Shown here: one piece after another, positions 11,166 through 22,782 of the stretch
Position numbering within the stretch: the stretch's first letter is position 1
Layout of the letters: every line of letters begins with the position of its first letter
Source of the DNA: Euphorbia lathyris
Taxonomy: Eukaryota; Streptophyta; Magnoliopsida; Malpighiales; Euphorbiaceae
DNA: 64,000 nucleotides
Direction: 5' to 3'
Assembly (NCBI RefSeq): GCF_963576675.1
Contig: NC_088911.1
Span: forward strand, 135,101,929-135,165,928
Notes under the pieces: generated by a model
Seen by the model: only the letters and a program-made list of their open reading frames with translations
Database searches by the model: none
What the model was told of the DNA's origin: nothing
Position numbers and translations under genes: made by a program

Positions 11166-13186
11166 TAAATTGAATAGGTTGAAACAATTGTTTAGATTTG
11201 TATATAAAAAAAAATTTGGGTTTTTCGTGTCGTCTTGTCGAGACACCTGGCTGTCTCGACGAGACACATAAAAAAAAAATTTCTCAAAAAAAATTTCCCG
11301 AAAAAAAAAAAAAAAATTCCGTCTCGTCTCGGCGAGACACTGATCATCTCGCCGAGACGGACACAAAAAAAAATATTAAACGTTTTTTTTTCTTTTTCTT
11401 TTCTGTTGCTTTCTTTATTCTTATGTTTGTTTTCTTTTTTTTTCTATTGGCAGAACCGTCTAATCGGAATACTCACCGATGCCGGATTGATTTTCAGGAC
11501 TGCAGCTTGGATTGAAAATTTAGCATCGGAAATTCGGGGTTGGATTGACAAGCCACCCCTGAGGGAGTTTTTCTATCCTATTTCTTTTCTGCACTTTATG
11601 TTTTACTTTTATGTAATGATGGAAGTAAATGCATGTTGTAAGTGTGAGGAGGAGATACTAGGATATGACGATTTTTGATTCTGCCATTTGAATGTTTTTA
11701 ATTTCTTTTTGTTTTTCTATATTAGGTTGCATGTTTTGGTTTTAATTTTAGGATTTCATGCTTTTTGTTTTTGTTTGCTTTTTAATTCTAGGAATAAAAA
11801 GAATCCTAGGCAGTTGAATTTGATACATTTAGCTATCCCGCAATACAGTTGACAATGCGCTTAAAAATTTGCACATTCTAAATGAAATTTATGCATGCGA
11901 AAAATCTTGAACAACGTTTGAGTCTCCAAAGAGTATTATTTGCCTAAAATTGACATGGAACGGAACGTTAGTTGAGGCTAGGATTGATACCAATAACCCT
12001 TAAATTGTGAGTTAGAGCCAGAAAGATCAATATTTTAGACTCATGATTAGGAACAATTGATCTCTTAGGTGTGGGATTACATTTATTGTCTTTGTGCTCA
12101 TAGGAATTGCATCCAATACTGGTTGAATTTTGTGTTTTTTATTAAACTTGAAATGATTAGGCAACCTAGGTATAGCCCTTTGTGAATTTAGCCTATTCTT
12201 TGTTTAGCCAAAATCCCTTAACAATTCCACTAGATAAGCCCCTTTGAGCCTTTTACCCCTTTCTTTGATCAACCATGTTACAAACCTTAGCCTTCTTAAA
12301 TATCCTTTCTCACCCAAGTTAATTGACTCAATTTAGTTTTGATAAATCCTTAGACACACTTATCCTTCAAATTCTCGCTAGCAAGCATTAAAAGGTTGTA
12401 ATTTTAATAGAAGAAGCAACCTTTACCCAATTGAATTTCACTCTTTTTCCCCTCTATTAAAAAAAAAATGGTTAAAAACCAAATCAAAAAAAAATAGAGG
12501 AAAGGATAAAAGACGTGTTTCTATTTTTAGTTGCTTCCCGAATACTTCATTGCCTCATAAATACAACCTTGAGCTTAAACCTTCATATACATAGCGGAAA
12601 CAGTGTCCCTTTTGGATTATGAATTGCTTGAGGACAAGCAAAATTTTAAGTGTGGGGAGGTGGTTTATAGCTCCCTAATGCGAAAAATGTGTCCTTTTTG
12701 CAAAAATTTTAACTATTTGAGTCATTTAACTTTTTGCCTATAAATTCCCTTTTTTTTCCTACCCTAACCCTTAGCCAATGTTACAACCCTTAAAGACCTA
12801 TGATTTTGTTTAATTTTAATGCATTAATTTTGACCGGATGGATGATGCAATCCCAACGTGACCACTTTGTGCAATAACATGTAGAGCGTTTACAAATACA
12901 AAATTTTTACCCAAACACTTGAGCGTTAGAGTGACCACTTGTGAGCTATCAATTTTAGTTCTCTTCTTTCGTTTTCATAAAGTGTTGATTGATAAAACCA
13001 AATTAATCAGTTTTGGAGACTCGTTTGAGGTTCATTATGTTTTTAATTGCAAAATGAGTAGTCTGAATTGTTGTGAATAATAAAGTGCAGTAGATTCTTG
13101 TTTTTGTAAGGGAGCTATTTGTTGATTTTCCTCTGTTTTGAATTCTGTCTTGCTTGGGGACAAGCAAGATTCAAGTGTGGGGAGGT
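11166..13186 (+). other. LARD internal non-coding region
   Basis: Short frames here are broken or low in complexity (A, T and K/F-rich), so I call no gene. Two pairs of palindromes occur at 11232/11253 and 11326/11346. The 3'-terminal signal (GCTTGAGGACAAGCAA, then GTGTGGGGAGG, then ATAGCTCCC) is present twice, at about 12624-12675 and 13150-13195. Only the second adjoins a real LTR. The polypurine tract is GTGTGGGGAGGT at 13175-13186. Confidence 0.7.
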
Positions 13187-14805
13187 TGATAGCTCCCATT
13201 TATATAGGGTTTTTAGGATTAATTTAGATTGTTTTAGTTTAGTCTTTAGTTAATTTAGACGTTAATTTGATAGTTTTTAGTTAAATTATGTATTTTCCTT
13301 TATTTATGGCATTTTCTGTATTTTCAGGGTTTTTCAGGGACCTTTCGTGCATTTCCGAACTAGACCCAAGCCTATTGGAGCATTTCCGGATCATTCAGGG
13401 ACCATCACAGCACTTTTGGGATTCGTTAGGGACCATTAGAGCACTTTTCAGAAGCCCAGGGACCTAAACAGATAAAAGCCGGAGCCACAGTTCCTGAAAT
13501 AGGACCTGTCTCGTCGAGACAGGCCCTCGTCTCGTCGAGACATGCCCTGTCTCGACGAGACGAGGCGGGGAAAGGCGCACCAGCACCTTCCCCCTTACTG
13601 AAATCCGCGGATCTGGGCCAAAAGCTCATTAAATACTTTGTAAATGCCATTTTTACCCCTGAAGCATTAGGGTTTCCTTCCTAATTCTATAAATAGGAAG
13701 CTAAACCTAATCTTTTGAGGGGGGATTAGCCATTGAATAAATCGGAGAGCCGCTAGGGCTTTCTCGCCTCCACAATGTAGATTTAGCTTTTATTTCAGTT
13801 TTATTTTCCTGTTTCTAAATTAGATTTCTTTTCTATTTTCTTATTTCTTTCAAGAACAATTGATGGGAGAAGTTCTTCATCTTCTATTTCTGTAATTGGA
13901 ATCGGCAAAACGGGTTTTGGATTTCTATCTCTTTCCCTTTTATCTTTTGCGATTATATTTAATTAAAGCTTTTTCCATTATTCTTATATGCCTATTGCTA
14001 TGATTAATTTGTCTATGAATTAATCCCCATCCAATTTGGGATGGGGATGAAATTGATTATATGAATATGTATGATTAGGGATCTAGGACCTTTGATTGAT
14101 CAGTTTATGCATGCTTAATGCCTAGATATTGTTAGGAACAAGATTTATGCTAGAATGAACATTGATAATGATCAACTAGCCTGTTTATGTATATAATGTG
14201 CTTAATGCCTGTGACCCTGACATTAAATAGGATTATAGATAGATGAGAACCTGACCACAGAATCGTCTATACCGAACTTGTGTAAATCTGACTTCGCTAG
14301 AGACCACTAGGAATGAGGCTTTGAGGCTGGGCTACGGCTTTAGCCTTAGTTGTCAATAAACCTAATGCTTTGCATGACCTAGGATATATGCCTAATCAAG
14401 CCGTCACCCGAATGCATGTGAATAGGAAGGACAATACTGATCACATTAGTCTTTCACTTAGGACAATTACCTTCAATCATTAGTAAAACGTAAATCTGAA
14501 CTCCCTAAACCCATACATAGGATTTAATCAAAGGATTCCTCAGTCTGGATTGTGCCATCCATTGATTCACCTTCTACCCTGTCAATTGTTCACTTTACTT
14601 TGTTATCTTTATTGCTTTCAATTAGTTAATTATTTAGATAAAAACCCAAACATTTATCCAACCCTCTAAACAATTAGATCATTCTAGGTAGATTTACTAG
14701 TTATAACGAATAGTCTTTGTGGTTCGATCTCGTGCTTAGCACAATATTACTTGTTGCGATAGGATACACTTGTCCTATTAAATGCTATATACTTTACGAG
14801 CATCA
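13187..14805 (+). repeat. LARD 3' LTR (1.62 kb)
   Basis: Partner of 9272-10903, with the same TGATAGCTCC start and GAGCATCA end. It is followed by the TSD GAAGC at 14806-14810, where the Copia-B ORF X resumes. Confidence 0.93.
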
Positions 14806-14810
14806 GAAGC

Positions 14811-17217
14811 TCATGAGCTCTGTGTTGGATACTGGATCAACATCCATCTAGGCTCGATCAATGTTCAGGAGTCTCACTGCCTCACTCAATTGATCAAGAG
14901 TACACTGAGAGGAAGAGGATACTAGGTCACGGGTACTTGTTAGCTCAGCTTGAAGCTTAGTGAAGCATTAGTGGAGTTCGGTGGAGGTGACAAATTCAGT
15001 AGTGCTATATGGACTGGACTTAGTTAACTCAGCAGATAGCTTGGTGAAGCAATCTTGCAACTCAGCAGATGTTGCAGACTCAGTATGGGCAGTTCCTCTG
15101 GAGGGGGTCAGTTCCGCTGCTAGCTTAACAAAATAGTTTTGAAGCTCAGAGGAAGTGACGTACCCTGGATTGGCTTCGGACAGTTGTTGAATTTTTCCTT
15201 CAAGAGAGTTCATATGATGGCCATGGTAAGCACTAAGTCAGTCAGTTTGGCCATTTGCTCTTGGTTTGGTTGCTGAGTTTGGACTGCAGTTATAATACTG
15301 ACCAAATCTTTTAGGCTACGTAGTTCATGTAAAAGCTGAGTGATGCCTGTCAGGTGAGAGGTGTCAGCTTGAGTGGATTGACAACCTTCAGCTTGAGTAG
15401 GATGAAAATCTTGAAGCAAAGACTGAGCTGAAGCAATGACCCGACGGCCAGACTCAGTTGCATTCAAGTATGCAAACTTAGCAGTATTGGACTCAGAGGC
15501 TGGTGCAGGATTTTCTGATGGTGGAGGTGTTGGTTCCTTTCCAGATTGAGTACCTGGACTTTGATGAGTTTGTTGAGCTGAGTTATCAACATTTTGTGTG
15601 GGAGGTGGAGTTGAGGTATGAGTTGGCTCAATTGGAGTAGTTTGACTTGGATCTGCAGGGTTCTTGGCATGTTCCTCATCCTGAGTAACAGAGGCTTGCT
15701 TTTCCGCTAGATCTTCTGGTGGAGATTCAGTTGCATTTGAAAAATACTGGAACTGAATTGTAGAAAGGTCAGTTTCTGGCTCGTCAATGGGAAAGTCGTC
15801 CATGAGATCAAGGTGCTTTTGCGCTTTCTTCTTCAATCTTCGCCGGGTCTCAGTTTTTGGCGAAGAATGGTCAGTTTGAAGACCTTCACTTGCCTCAGCA
15901 GCAACTGTCCCTTCTTTTACAGGTTGCTCAACATTACCATCTTTCCTTGTCTGCTCAGCATCATCATTGGGGTATTCTTCCTCTTCAGTATTAACTTGTT
16001 GGTGCTCAACATGATCCTCATCTTCCTTTTCTTGGTCAATCCCATGACCTTCAGATTGAGTAGAGAGTAGTGGGACAGCTTCTACTATCTTCAAAGAGTT
16101 ACCTCTTTTCTTTTTCTTTAATGGGGTTTCAGGAGTTTCTTCGTTCTCATCCTCAGGCTCTTCTGGCCTCTTTCTTTTCTCAACATGCTCATTAACCTTG
16201 TCAGCTTTAGCTTTCTGTCTTGATGAAAGCCTTATTTTCTTTGGAACAGAATGAATGTCCTTGGAGCAAGCTTCTTCAGCCTTCCTCTTCTTCCCTTTTT
16301 CAGGCTGAACTATCTTAGGTGACTCAGTATGAGCCTCAACTTCTTGTGCAGGCTCAGCTTCAGGTTCCATCTCTGGTTGCTCAGCTTCCTCATCTGCCTC
16401 AGCATCTCCAGCTCCTTCATACCCCTTCAAGGGTTGATTATACAATAGTCCATCTAGTAGGACAGCAGTGATTTCACTTCCCAGCGAGCTCGTCTCATCC
16501 ACGGTCTCTATTTGCTTGTCCTGTATGATTTTCGTAATAAGTGAACCCAAACGTAGTTTCCTACCGCTTCGTTGAAGGGCTCAACTAGAAACACAAGAAG
16601 ATTGAATGGAGTGGAGGTCAACATGTGCCATATAAAGCACTGTTCGAAGTTAGATGCGGAGGAGGCAGAGCTGAGTTTGGGAAAGATGAAGTTAGTCAGC
16701 ATGAAGTGGACCATCTTTTGGTCTTTACCCATACATGTACTGGGTATTTCCCCTTTATGATCTTTGGGTTTACAGAACCCCTTTAGCTTCTCAGATGTGG
16801 CTTTAGGTATCTTCTCCTTTGTCGTTCGAAATTGGATTCCTTCGTTTGGTATCTCTAATAGTGTGGCTAGATAGGTAGGGGTTATAACGATTTTCTGACC
16901 TTTCACAGTGGTCTCCAAATAATCTAAGTCGTCTGCATCAACCCGTAAATTTGAGTAGAACTCTCGAACTAACCTTGGGTAGGCTGTTCCTGGAAGAGAA
17001 AAGAGGCCTTTCCAGTTGTTTTTCTCGATCCATTCACAGAATGGTGCTTCAGACGATACGAAGCTTGGAGAGAACCATCGGCATTTTAACACCTCCAGAT
17101 TGTTAACCTTCGAGTGTACCTTGATCATTATCCTCTCATTTTCCATTGAAGGACTAGCGTGGTCAGTGGGTTTGTCTGTGTTTTGAGCTTCTGGGGTTTT
17201 TTTTTGGTGGGAGACAT
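14811..17217 (-). pseudogene. Copia-B ORF X: plant-transposon-like extra ORF, N-terminal and central parts
   Basis: Likely start ATG at 17217-17215, about 90 bp after a TATA box at 17304-17315. An A9 run just after the ATG shifts the frame; one base fewer would join it to MENERIM at 17146. Residues from the 17146 start: 1-212 hold FSLPGTAYPRLVREFYSNL, CMGKDQKM and NFEQCFIWHML, resembling the putative plant transposon protein domain (Pfam Transposase_32, from memory). A long Glu/Lys-rich part with basic clusters (KKKKR, RRRLKKK) and a Ser/Thr/Pro-rich tail follow. One-base losses near 16575 and near 15225 and stops near 14968 and 14840 break it. The LARD splits it at 14810. It occupies the env position of copia elements but I see no signal peptide or membrane segment, so I do not call it env. 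Function unknown. Confidence 0.75.
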
Positions 17218-17303
17218 TTTTGACGTTTTTTTGAAATTTTTAGAGATGAAGAGGTTTGAGTTCGAGGGATTGCAAGAATGAGGAAAGACGAGTGGGGGTT
17301 CTT

Positions 17304-17315
17304 CTATTTTATATA
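17304..17315 (-). promoter_or_regulatory. TATA box upstream of Copia-B ORF X
   Basis: Minus strand TATATAAAATAG, about 90 bp before the ORF X ATG. The Copia-1 copy has TATAAATAG at the equivalent place (47591-47599). Position and motif are conserved although the surrounding spacer has diverged. The remaining 17218-17794 spacer shows no gene. Confidence 0.55.
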
Positions 17316-17794
17316 ACTTAATGAAGACCCTAAATCATTATCTTGCCGTTTTTCTCCTAGGGACGTTCAATCGACAGATATTCTGTCAATTATGACATCT
17401 TCGGCGCATGGGTTTTTTTCCATTAATGTGCGTCTTCCCAATGTGTCAGAAATTACACGTGTAGATTTACTTTATGCGAATGGGTTTTTGCTGAAATTCG
17501 AAGCGTCAATGATATTGAGTGCCTATCGTTTGTTAAGACAATTTTTCTATCTCCTATTAACTCAGCATAGGTTACGTACTCAGTGCGTGTTTCTACTCAG
17601 CATGGAGTGATTTGTTTATCTACTCAGCATAGGATGTTTACTCAACTTTTATGCCTACTCAGTATCGTTACTTACTCTGTATACACAGGGTGGCTTTTTC
17701 ATTTTTAAGCTTAGTAGAGAATAAATATTTCACTCAATATGGCATTTGTACAATCATTCAAAGTTCCACTCATAATTATTCAATACAGATTTAG

Positions 17795-20700
17795 TTAGAG
17801 TGGAGTTGACATACCAATTGCTTCCCTTAGTATGTTGAATTGCTCTCGTGCCAAGGGCTTTGTGAAGATATCTGCAAGCTGATCGTTTGTTGGCACGTAG
17901 GTCAGCTTGATCTCATCTTTTAGTACGTGATCTCTGATGAAGTGATGCCTTATGCTAACATGCTTCATCCTGCTGTGTTGGACTGGATTTTTAGATAGAT
18001 CAATGGCACTTTTGTTGTCGCATTTGATCTCTATAGTCTTTGTTTTGACTCCGTAATCCTCAAGCTGTTGCTTTATCCATAGGACTTGTGCAACACAGCT
18101 TCTAGCAGCCACGTACTCAGCTTCAGTTGTAGACAGAGCTACGGATGATTGCTTCTTGCTAAACCAAGATACTAGACAGCTTCCGAGGAAATGACATCCT
18201 CCTGAAGTACTTTTTCGTTCTAGCTTATCTCGTCCGTAGTCAGCATCAGTATATCCAATGAGTGTGAAGTCATTTGAGGTTGGATACCATAGACCTGCAT
18301 CAACTGAGCTTTGCAAGTATCTAAAAATTCTTTTTACAGCAGTTAGATGAGATTCCCTGGGGTCAGCTTGATATCTAGCACAATAGCATACTGAGTATTG
18401 AATATCTGGTCTACTAGCAGTGAGATAGAGTAATGAACCTATCATACCTCGATATAGCTTACTATCAACCGACTTACTCTTTTCATCCTTGCATAAAACA
18501 GTATCAGTACCCATGGGGGTTGATATTGGTTTGCAATCTTCCATGCTGAATTTCTTTAACATTTCCTTGGTGTACTTAGACTGACTTATAAATATCCCGT
18601 TCTTACCTTGCTTGATTTGGAGTCCAAGGAAGAAGTTGAGTTCACCCATCATGGACATTTCGAACTCAGTTTTCATCTGTTGGCTAAATTCTTTGCACAA
18701 GGATTCGTCAGTAGCACCAAAGATTATATCATCAACATATATCTGTGCAAGTAGGGTATGTTTACCCTTTCTCTTAATGAACAAGGTTGTGTCAGCTTTT
18801 CCCCTGACATAGTTCCTGGTCAGCAGGAAGTTGGTCAACCTCTCATACCAAGCTCTTGGAGCTTGCTTCAGACCGTACAGGGCCTTTTTGAGTTTATAAA
18901 CGTGATTTGGAAATTTTGAATCTTCAAATCCAGGAGGTTGATTAACGTATACCTCTTCGTTTATAAAGCCATTAAGAAATGCACTTTTTACATCCATTTG
19001 GTATAGTTTAAAATTCATGTAACTTGCATAGGCACACAATATACGTATAGCTTCTAATCTAGCAACAGGAGCAAATGTTTCTCCATAGTCTATACCCTCT
19101 TGCTGACTATAGCCTTGGGCTACAAGTCGGGCTTTGTTTCTAATCACATTTCCATGTTCATCTAGCTTATTTCTAAAGACCCACTTAGTTCCTATGGGTT
19201 TTTGATTCCTAGGTTTAGGTACTAAATCCCATACCTCATTTCTGGTGAATTGATCAAGCTCTTCTTGCATAGCATTGATCCAATACTCATCTTGCTCAGC
19301 ATCAGCAAAATTCTTTGGCTCATGTATTGATACGAATGCAACATTGCTGAGGTATTTTCTAAGTTGATCCCTGGTCATCAGTTTGTTGTTAGCGGCATCA
19401 AGAATGGCTTGTTCTGTATGGCCTCTTGGGATCTTTATTTCCTTTGGCAGTGCTGAGTCGTTTGGAAGAGGTGTTTCTACAATCTCTACAGGGATAGATT
19501 GGTCAGCAAATGATATTTCAATTTCTTGCTTACCTTGAGTCAGCTCCTGTGTGTTTGACACTGTGGCTTCTGGTTGTTCAGCGGAAGCTGAGCCTGGTTC
19601 ATCTTCTTCAGGCTGAGCTGACTTACATGTAGGGTTAGTTTCATCGAACTCAACATGTACAGACTCTTCTACAATTTGGGTTCTTTTATTAAACACTCTA
19701 TATGCTTTACTGTTTGTTGAGTACCCTAAAAAGATCGCCTCATCAGCTTTGGCATCAAATTTAGCAAGATTGTCTTTTGTATTGAGTATAAAACATTTAC
19801 ACCCAAAGGCACGAAAGTATCCAATGTTGGGCTTTCGACCTTTCCAAGGTTCATATGAGGTTTTCTTGAGTATAGGTCTGACTAGAGCCCTATTCAGTAT
19901 ATAGCATGCCGTGTGGACAGCTTCACCCCAGAAGTACTTTGGAAGCCTATTTTCACTCAGCATTGTCCTAGCTATTTCGACAATGATTCTATTTTTCCTT
20001 TCAACAACCCCATTCTGTTGAGGTGTTCTAGGAGCAGAGAAGTTGTGGTCAATACCACAGGTTTCACAGAATTCATCAAACTGTTGGTTTTTGAATTCTC
20101 CACCATTGTCGCTTCTAATGTGAGCTACTTTTAGGTCTTTGTCATTTTCAAGCTTTTTTATCAATGTGGTGAACATCTCAAAGGTTTCATCCTTGCTACT
20201 CAGCAAGATGATCCAAGTGTACCGAGAGAAATCATCTACAATAACCAAGGAAAATTTCTTACCTCCCAAGCTGAGTGGCTGGATAGGTCCGAAAAGATCC
20301 AAGTGTAATAATTCCAATGGCCTTTTGGTTGAGACAATGTTTTTACTATGGAATGACTTTTTAGTTTGTTTGCCTTGCTGACAGGCTTTACATAGTTGAT
20401 CTTTTTCAAACTTTAATTTGGGTAATCCCCTAACTAATTGCTTTCTAGCTAATTTGGCAAGAAGGTCCATGCTGACATGCCCAAGTCTTCTATGTCATAG
20501 CCAGGAGTTGTCCTCTTTAGATACTAAGCATATATTTTTAGAAAACTGTTTTTCCAAGTTTAACATATATACATTTTCTACACGAGGGGCAGTTAAAATC
20601 AATTCATTTGTATTTCCCTCGAGTATTTGACACTTAGTATCATCAAATACAACCCTTCTGCCGCTCTTGCAAAGCTGAGCTACACTCAGCAGGTTGTATT

Positions 20701-22720
20701 TGAGACCTTTAACTAAGGAGACAGACTCAATGGTTGGGTTACCTCCGATAGTACCTGAGCCGACTATCTTACCCTTCTTGTTGTCTCCAAAGCTTACACT
20801 TCCACCTCGTTTAAGCTCTAGTGTGATGAACTGAGTTTCATCACCTGTCATATGCCTTGAGCATGCGCTGTCTATATACCATAGTTTTGACTTCTCCACG
20901 CATGTCAAGCTGACCTGCAGTTTAAACTATTCATTTTTAGGTACCCAATTTCTTTTGGGTCCTTTCTTGTTAGTATAGACAGGTGCAAAGTCATGTTTTA
21001 ACTTATGACGGCATACTTTTATGGTGTGGCCTGGTTTACCACAGAAGTCACAAAAAGGTACCCTTTGTGGGTTGAACTGGGTATAGTCAGCATTATTGTG
21101 TTGAGCATGCCAACATACTTTTGTGGTATGCCCTTTTCTTCCGCAGAAGTCACATTGGATAGTCCGCTTGTTATGCCAACACACATCCTTTGTGTGTCCC
21201 CGTTTTCCACAACATTCACATTGAGTGACTTGCTTATGCTGACTATTATTTGCGTACTCAGCATGGGCTTTATTTCTGTTTAAGCCCTTCCCTTGACTTT
21301 GTAATGTTGTGATATCCTTTCTAAGTTTCTTTGACTCAGATTGGACCTCTGTGACAAACTTATGTAAGATTTGCATGTTTGTATGCTAGTCAGAGTTGTC
21401 CTGGAGAAGATATCGGAGATCACTCAGCTTGACCTCTTCAATCTCATCACAGCGCCTGCTGAGTGCCTTAATCTTTTTGTTACACTTCTTAGTTAGTGTA
21501 TATAAGTCACTCAGGGCATTCACCATTTCATTTCTAAGCAAAAGTAAAGATGTTACCTCATTGTTGTGATTCTCTTGGTCAGTTTCATCAGAAAGGTCAG
21601 CATGCTCAGATTGAGATTGGTCAGCTCCATCATCTGCCATAAAACATATGTTGGCTGTTTCATTTTGCTCAGCTTCAGATGATGTTGACTCATCACTGTC
21701 ACTCCATGTGGCTACCATAGCCTTTTTGCTTCCCTTCTTTTCTTTCTTGAGGTTGGGACAGCTTGACTTGATGTGCCCGGTTTGATGACACTCAAAACAT
21801 GTGACAGATTTCGAGCTGTCCTTCTTGTACTTGTCGCTTGACTCAGCTTTGTACTTATCATTTCTTCTAAATGATCTTTTGCTATTTCTATCATTTCTTC
21901 TGAACAGCTTTTTCATCTTTCTGGTGAACATGGCTAATTCTTCATCATCGGTTGACTCTGCTTCAGTTGAGTCTGCTTTCATGACAAGGGATTTTTGTTT
22001 CTTATCTTTTGATTTTTCTTTTTCTTTGGCTTTAAAGTTTTTCATAGAGATTTCATGGGTCAGCAAGGATCCGATCAGCTCATCATATTTGTAGGTAGTC
22101 AAGTCTTGGGCTTCTTCTACGGCTGTTTTCTTTGCTTGCCAGCTTTTGGGTAGACTTCTCAGAATTTTCTTCACTTGTTCTTCTTCAGTGAAGTTCTTTC
22201 CAAGCCTTTTTAGCTCATTTATAATGTTTGTGAACCTTGCGTTCATTTCTGAGATGTCTTCATTCTCCTTCATCTCAAACAGCTCGTAGAGTCTCATATG
22301 TTGATTGACTTTAGACTCCTTAACTTTGCTTGTGCCTTCATAGGTTACTTCAAACTTCTTCCAAATCTCCTGTGCTGACTCACAACCTGAAATCTTATTG
22401 TATTCTGCAGCATCTAACGCACAGTGAAGCATGTTTATAGCCGAAGCATTATTTTGTAGTTTTCTGAGGTCATCCTCTGTCCACTCAGCCTCACTCTTAA
22501 CAATTTTCTCATTGTTAATAGTTTTGTATGGCACATGTGGACCTTGAACAATTGCAAGCCATGCACTCATGTTTGTGGCTTGGATAAAGTTCTTCATCCT
22601 ATTCTTCCAGAAAGTATAATTTGATCCAAAGAATAGGGGTGGTCTAGTGATTGATAATCCCTCAGGGAGTATCTGTGTTGTTTGGTTTCCAGGAAGGAAA
22701 CGAGTGCTATTCTCACCCAT
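17795..22720 (-). pseudogene. Copia-B gag-pol polyprotein, single frame with three nonsense codons
   Basis: One continuous frame of 1,642 codons runs from ATG 22720 to the stop at 17795. Gag (about 1-445): UBN2-like capsid, then knuckle CFECHQTGHIKSSC. Three more C-x2-C-x4-H-x4-C knuckles follow at about 480-550 (CECCGKRGHTKDVC, CDFCGRKGHTTKVC, CDFCGKPGHTIKVC). Protease: WYIDSACSRHMTGD, Ala replacing the usual Gly of DSG. Integrase: HRRLGH with CKACQQGK zinc region, then the D, D and E core ([24 protein letters not shown]). [10 protein letters not shown] catalytic box. RNase [25 protein letters not shown]. Stops at 21386-21388, 20927-20929 and 20495-20497 are each one C-to-T step from Gln or Trp codons. 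Otherwise the frame is intact. Identity as copia polyprotein is certain; lineage (SIRE/Maximus-like) is tentative. Confidence 0.95.
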
Positions 22721-22762
22721 TTTTAGGAATCAGCTCAAGATTGTTGAATCTTTGAGTAGTGA

Positions 22763-22780
22763 GCTTTGGCTCTGATACCA
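22763..22780 (-). other. Copia-B primer-binding site
   Basis: Minus strand TGGTATCAGAGCCAAAGC, two bases inside the 5' LTR. It is the initiator-Met tRNA type used by plant copia elements. Confidence 0.93.
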
Positions 22781-22782
22781 CT

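Larger units (their letters stand above)
9272..14805 (+). mobile_element. LARD: non-coding LTR retrotransposon with Athila-like signals
   Basis: Direct LTRs at 9272-10903 and 13187-14805 (TGATAGCTCC to GAGCATCA), flanked by GAAGC at 9267-9271 and 14806-14810. The internal region is only 2.3 kb and has no gag or pol. The PBS type (TGGCGCCGTTGCC, Asp-tRNA-like) and the 3' segment GCTTGGGGACAAGCAAG followed by GTGTGGGGAGG are those of Athila-type gypsy elements. It is best read as a large retrotransposon derivative moved in trans. The internal region also holds tandem PBS copies, A/T homopolymers and paired palindromes. Orientation is taken from PBS and polypurine tract. Confidence 0.92.

Noticed and set aside
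11198..11678. 105- and 147-codon frames in the LARD
   Set aside because: Made of A/T homopolymers, Lys/Phe-rich and overlapping in two frames; no domain.
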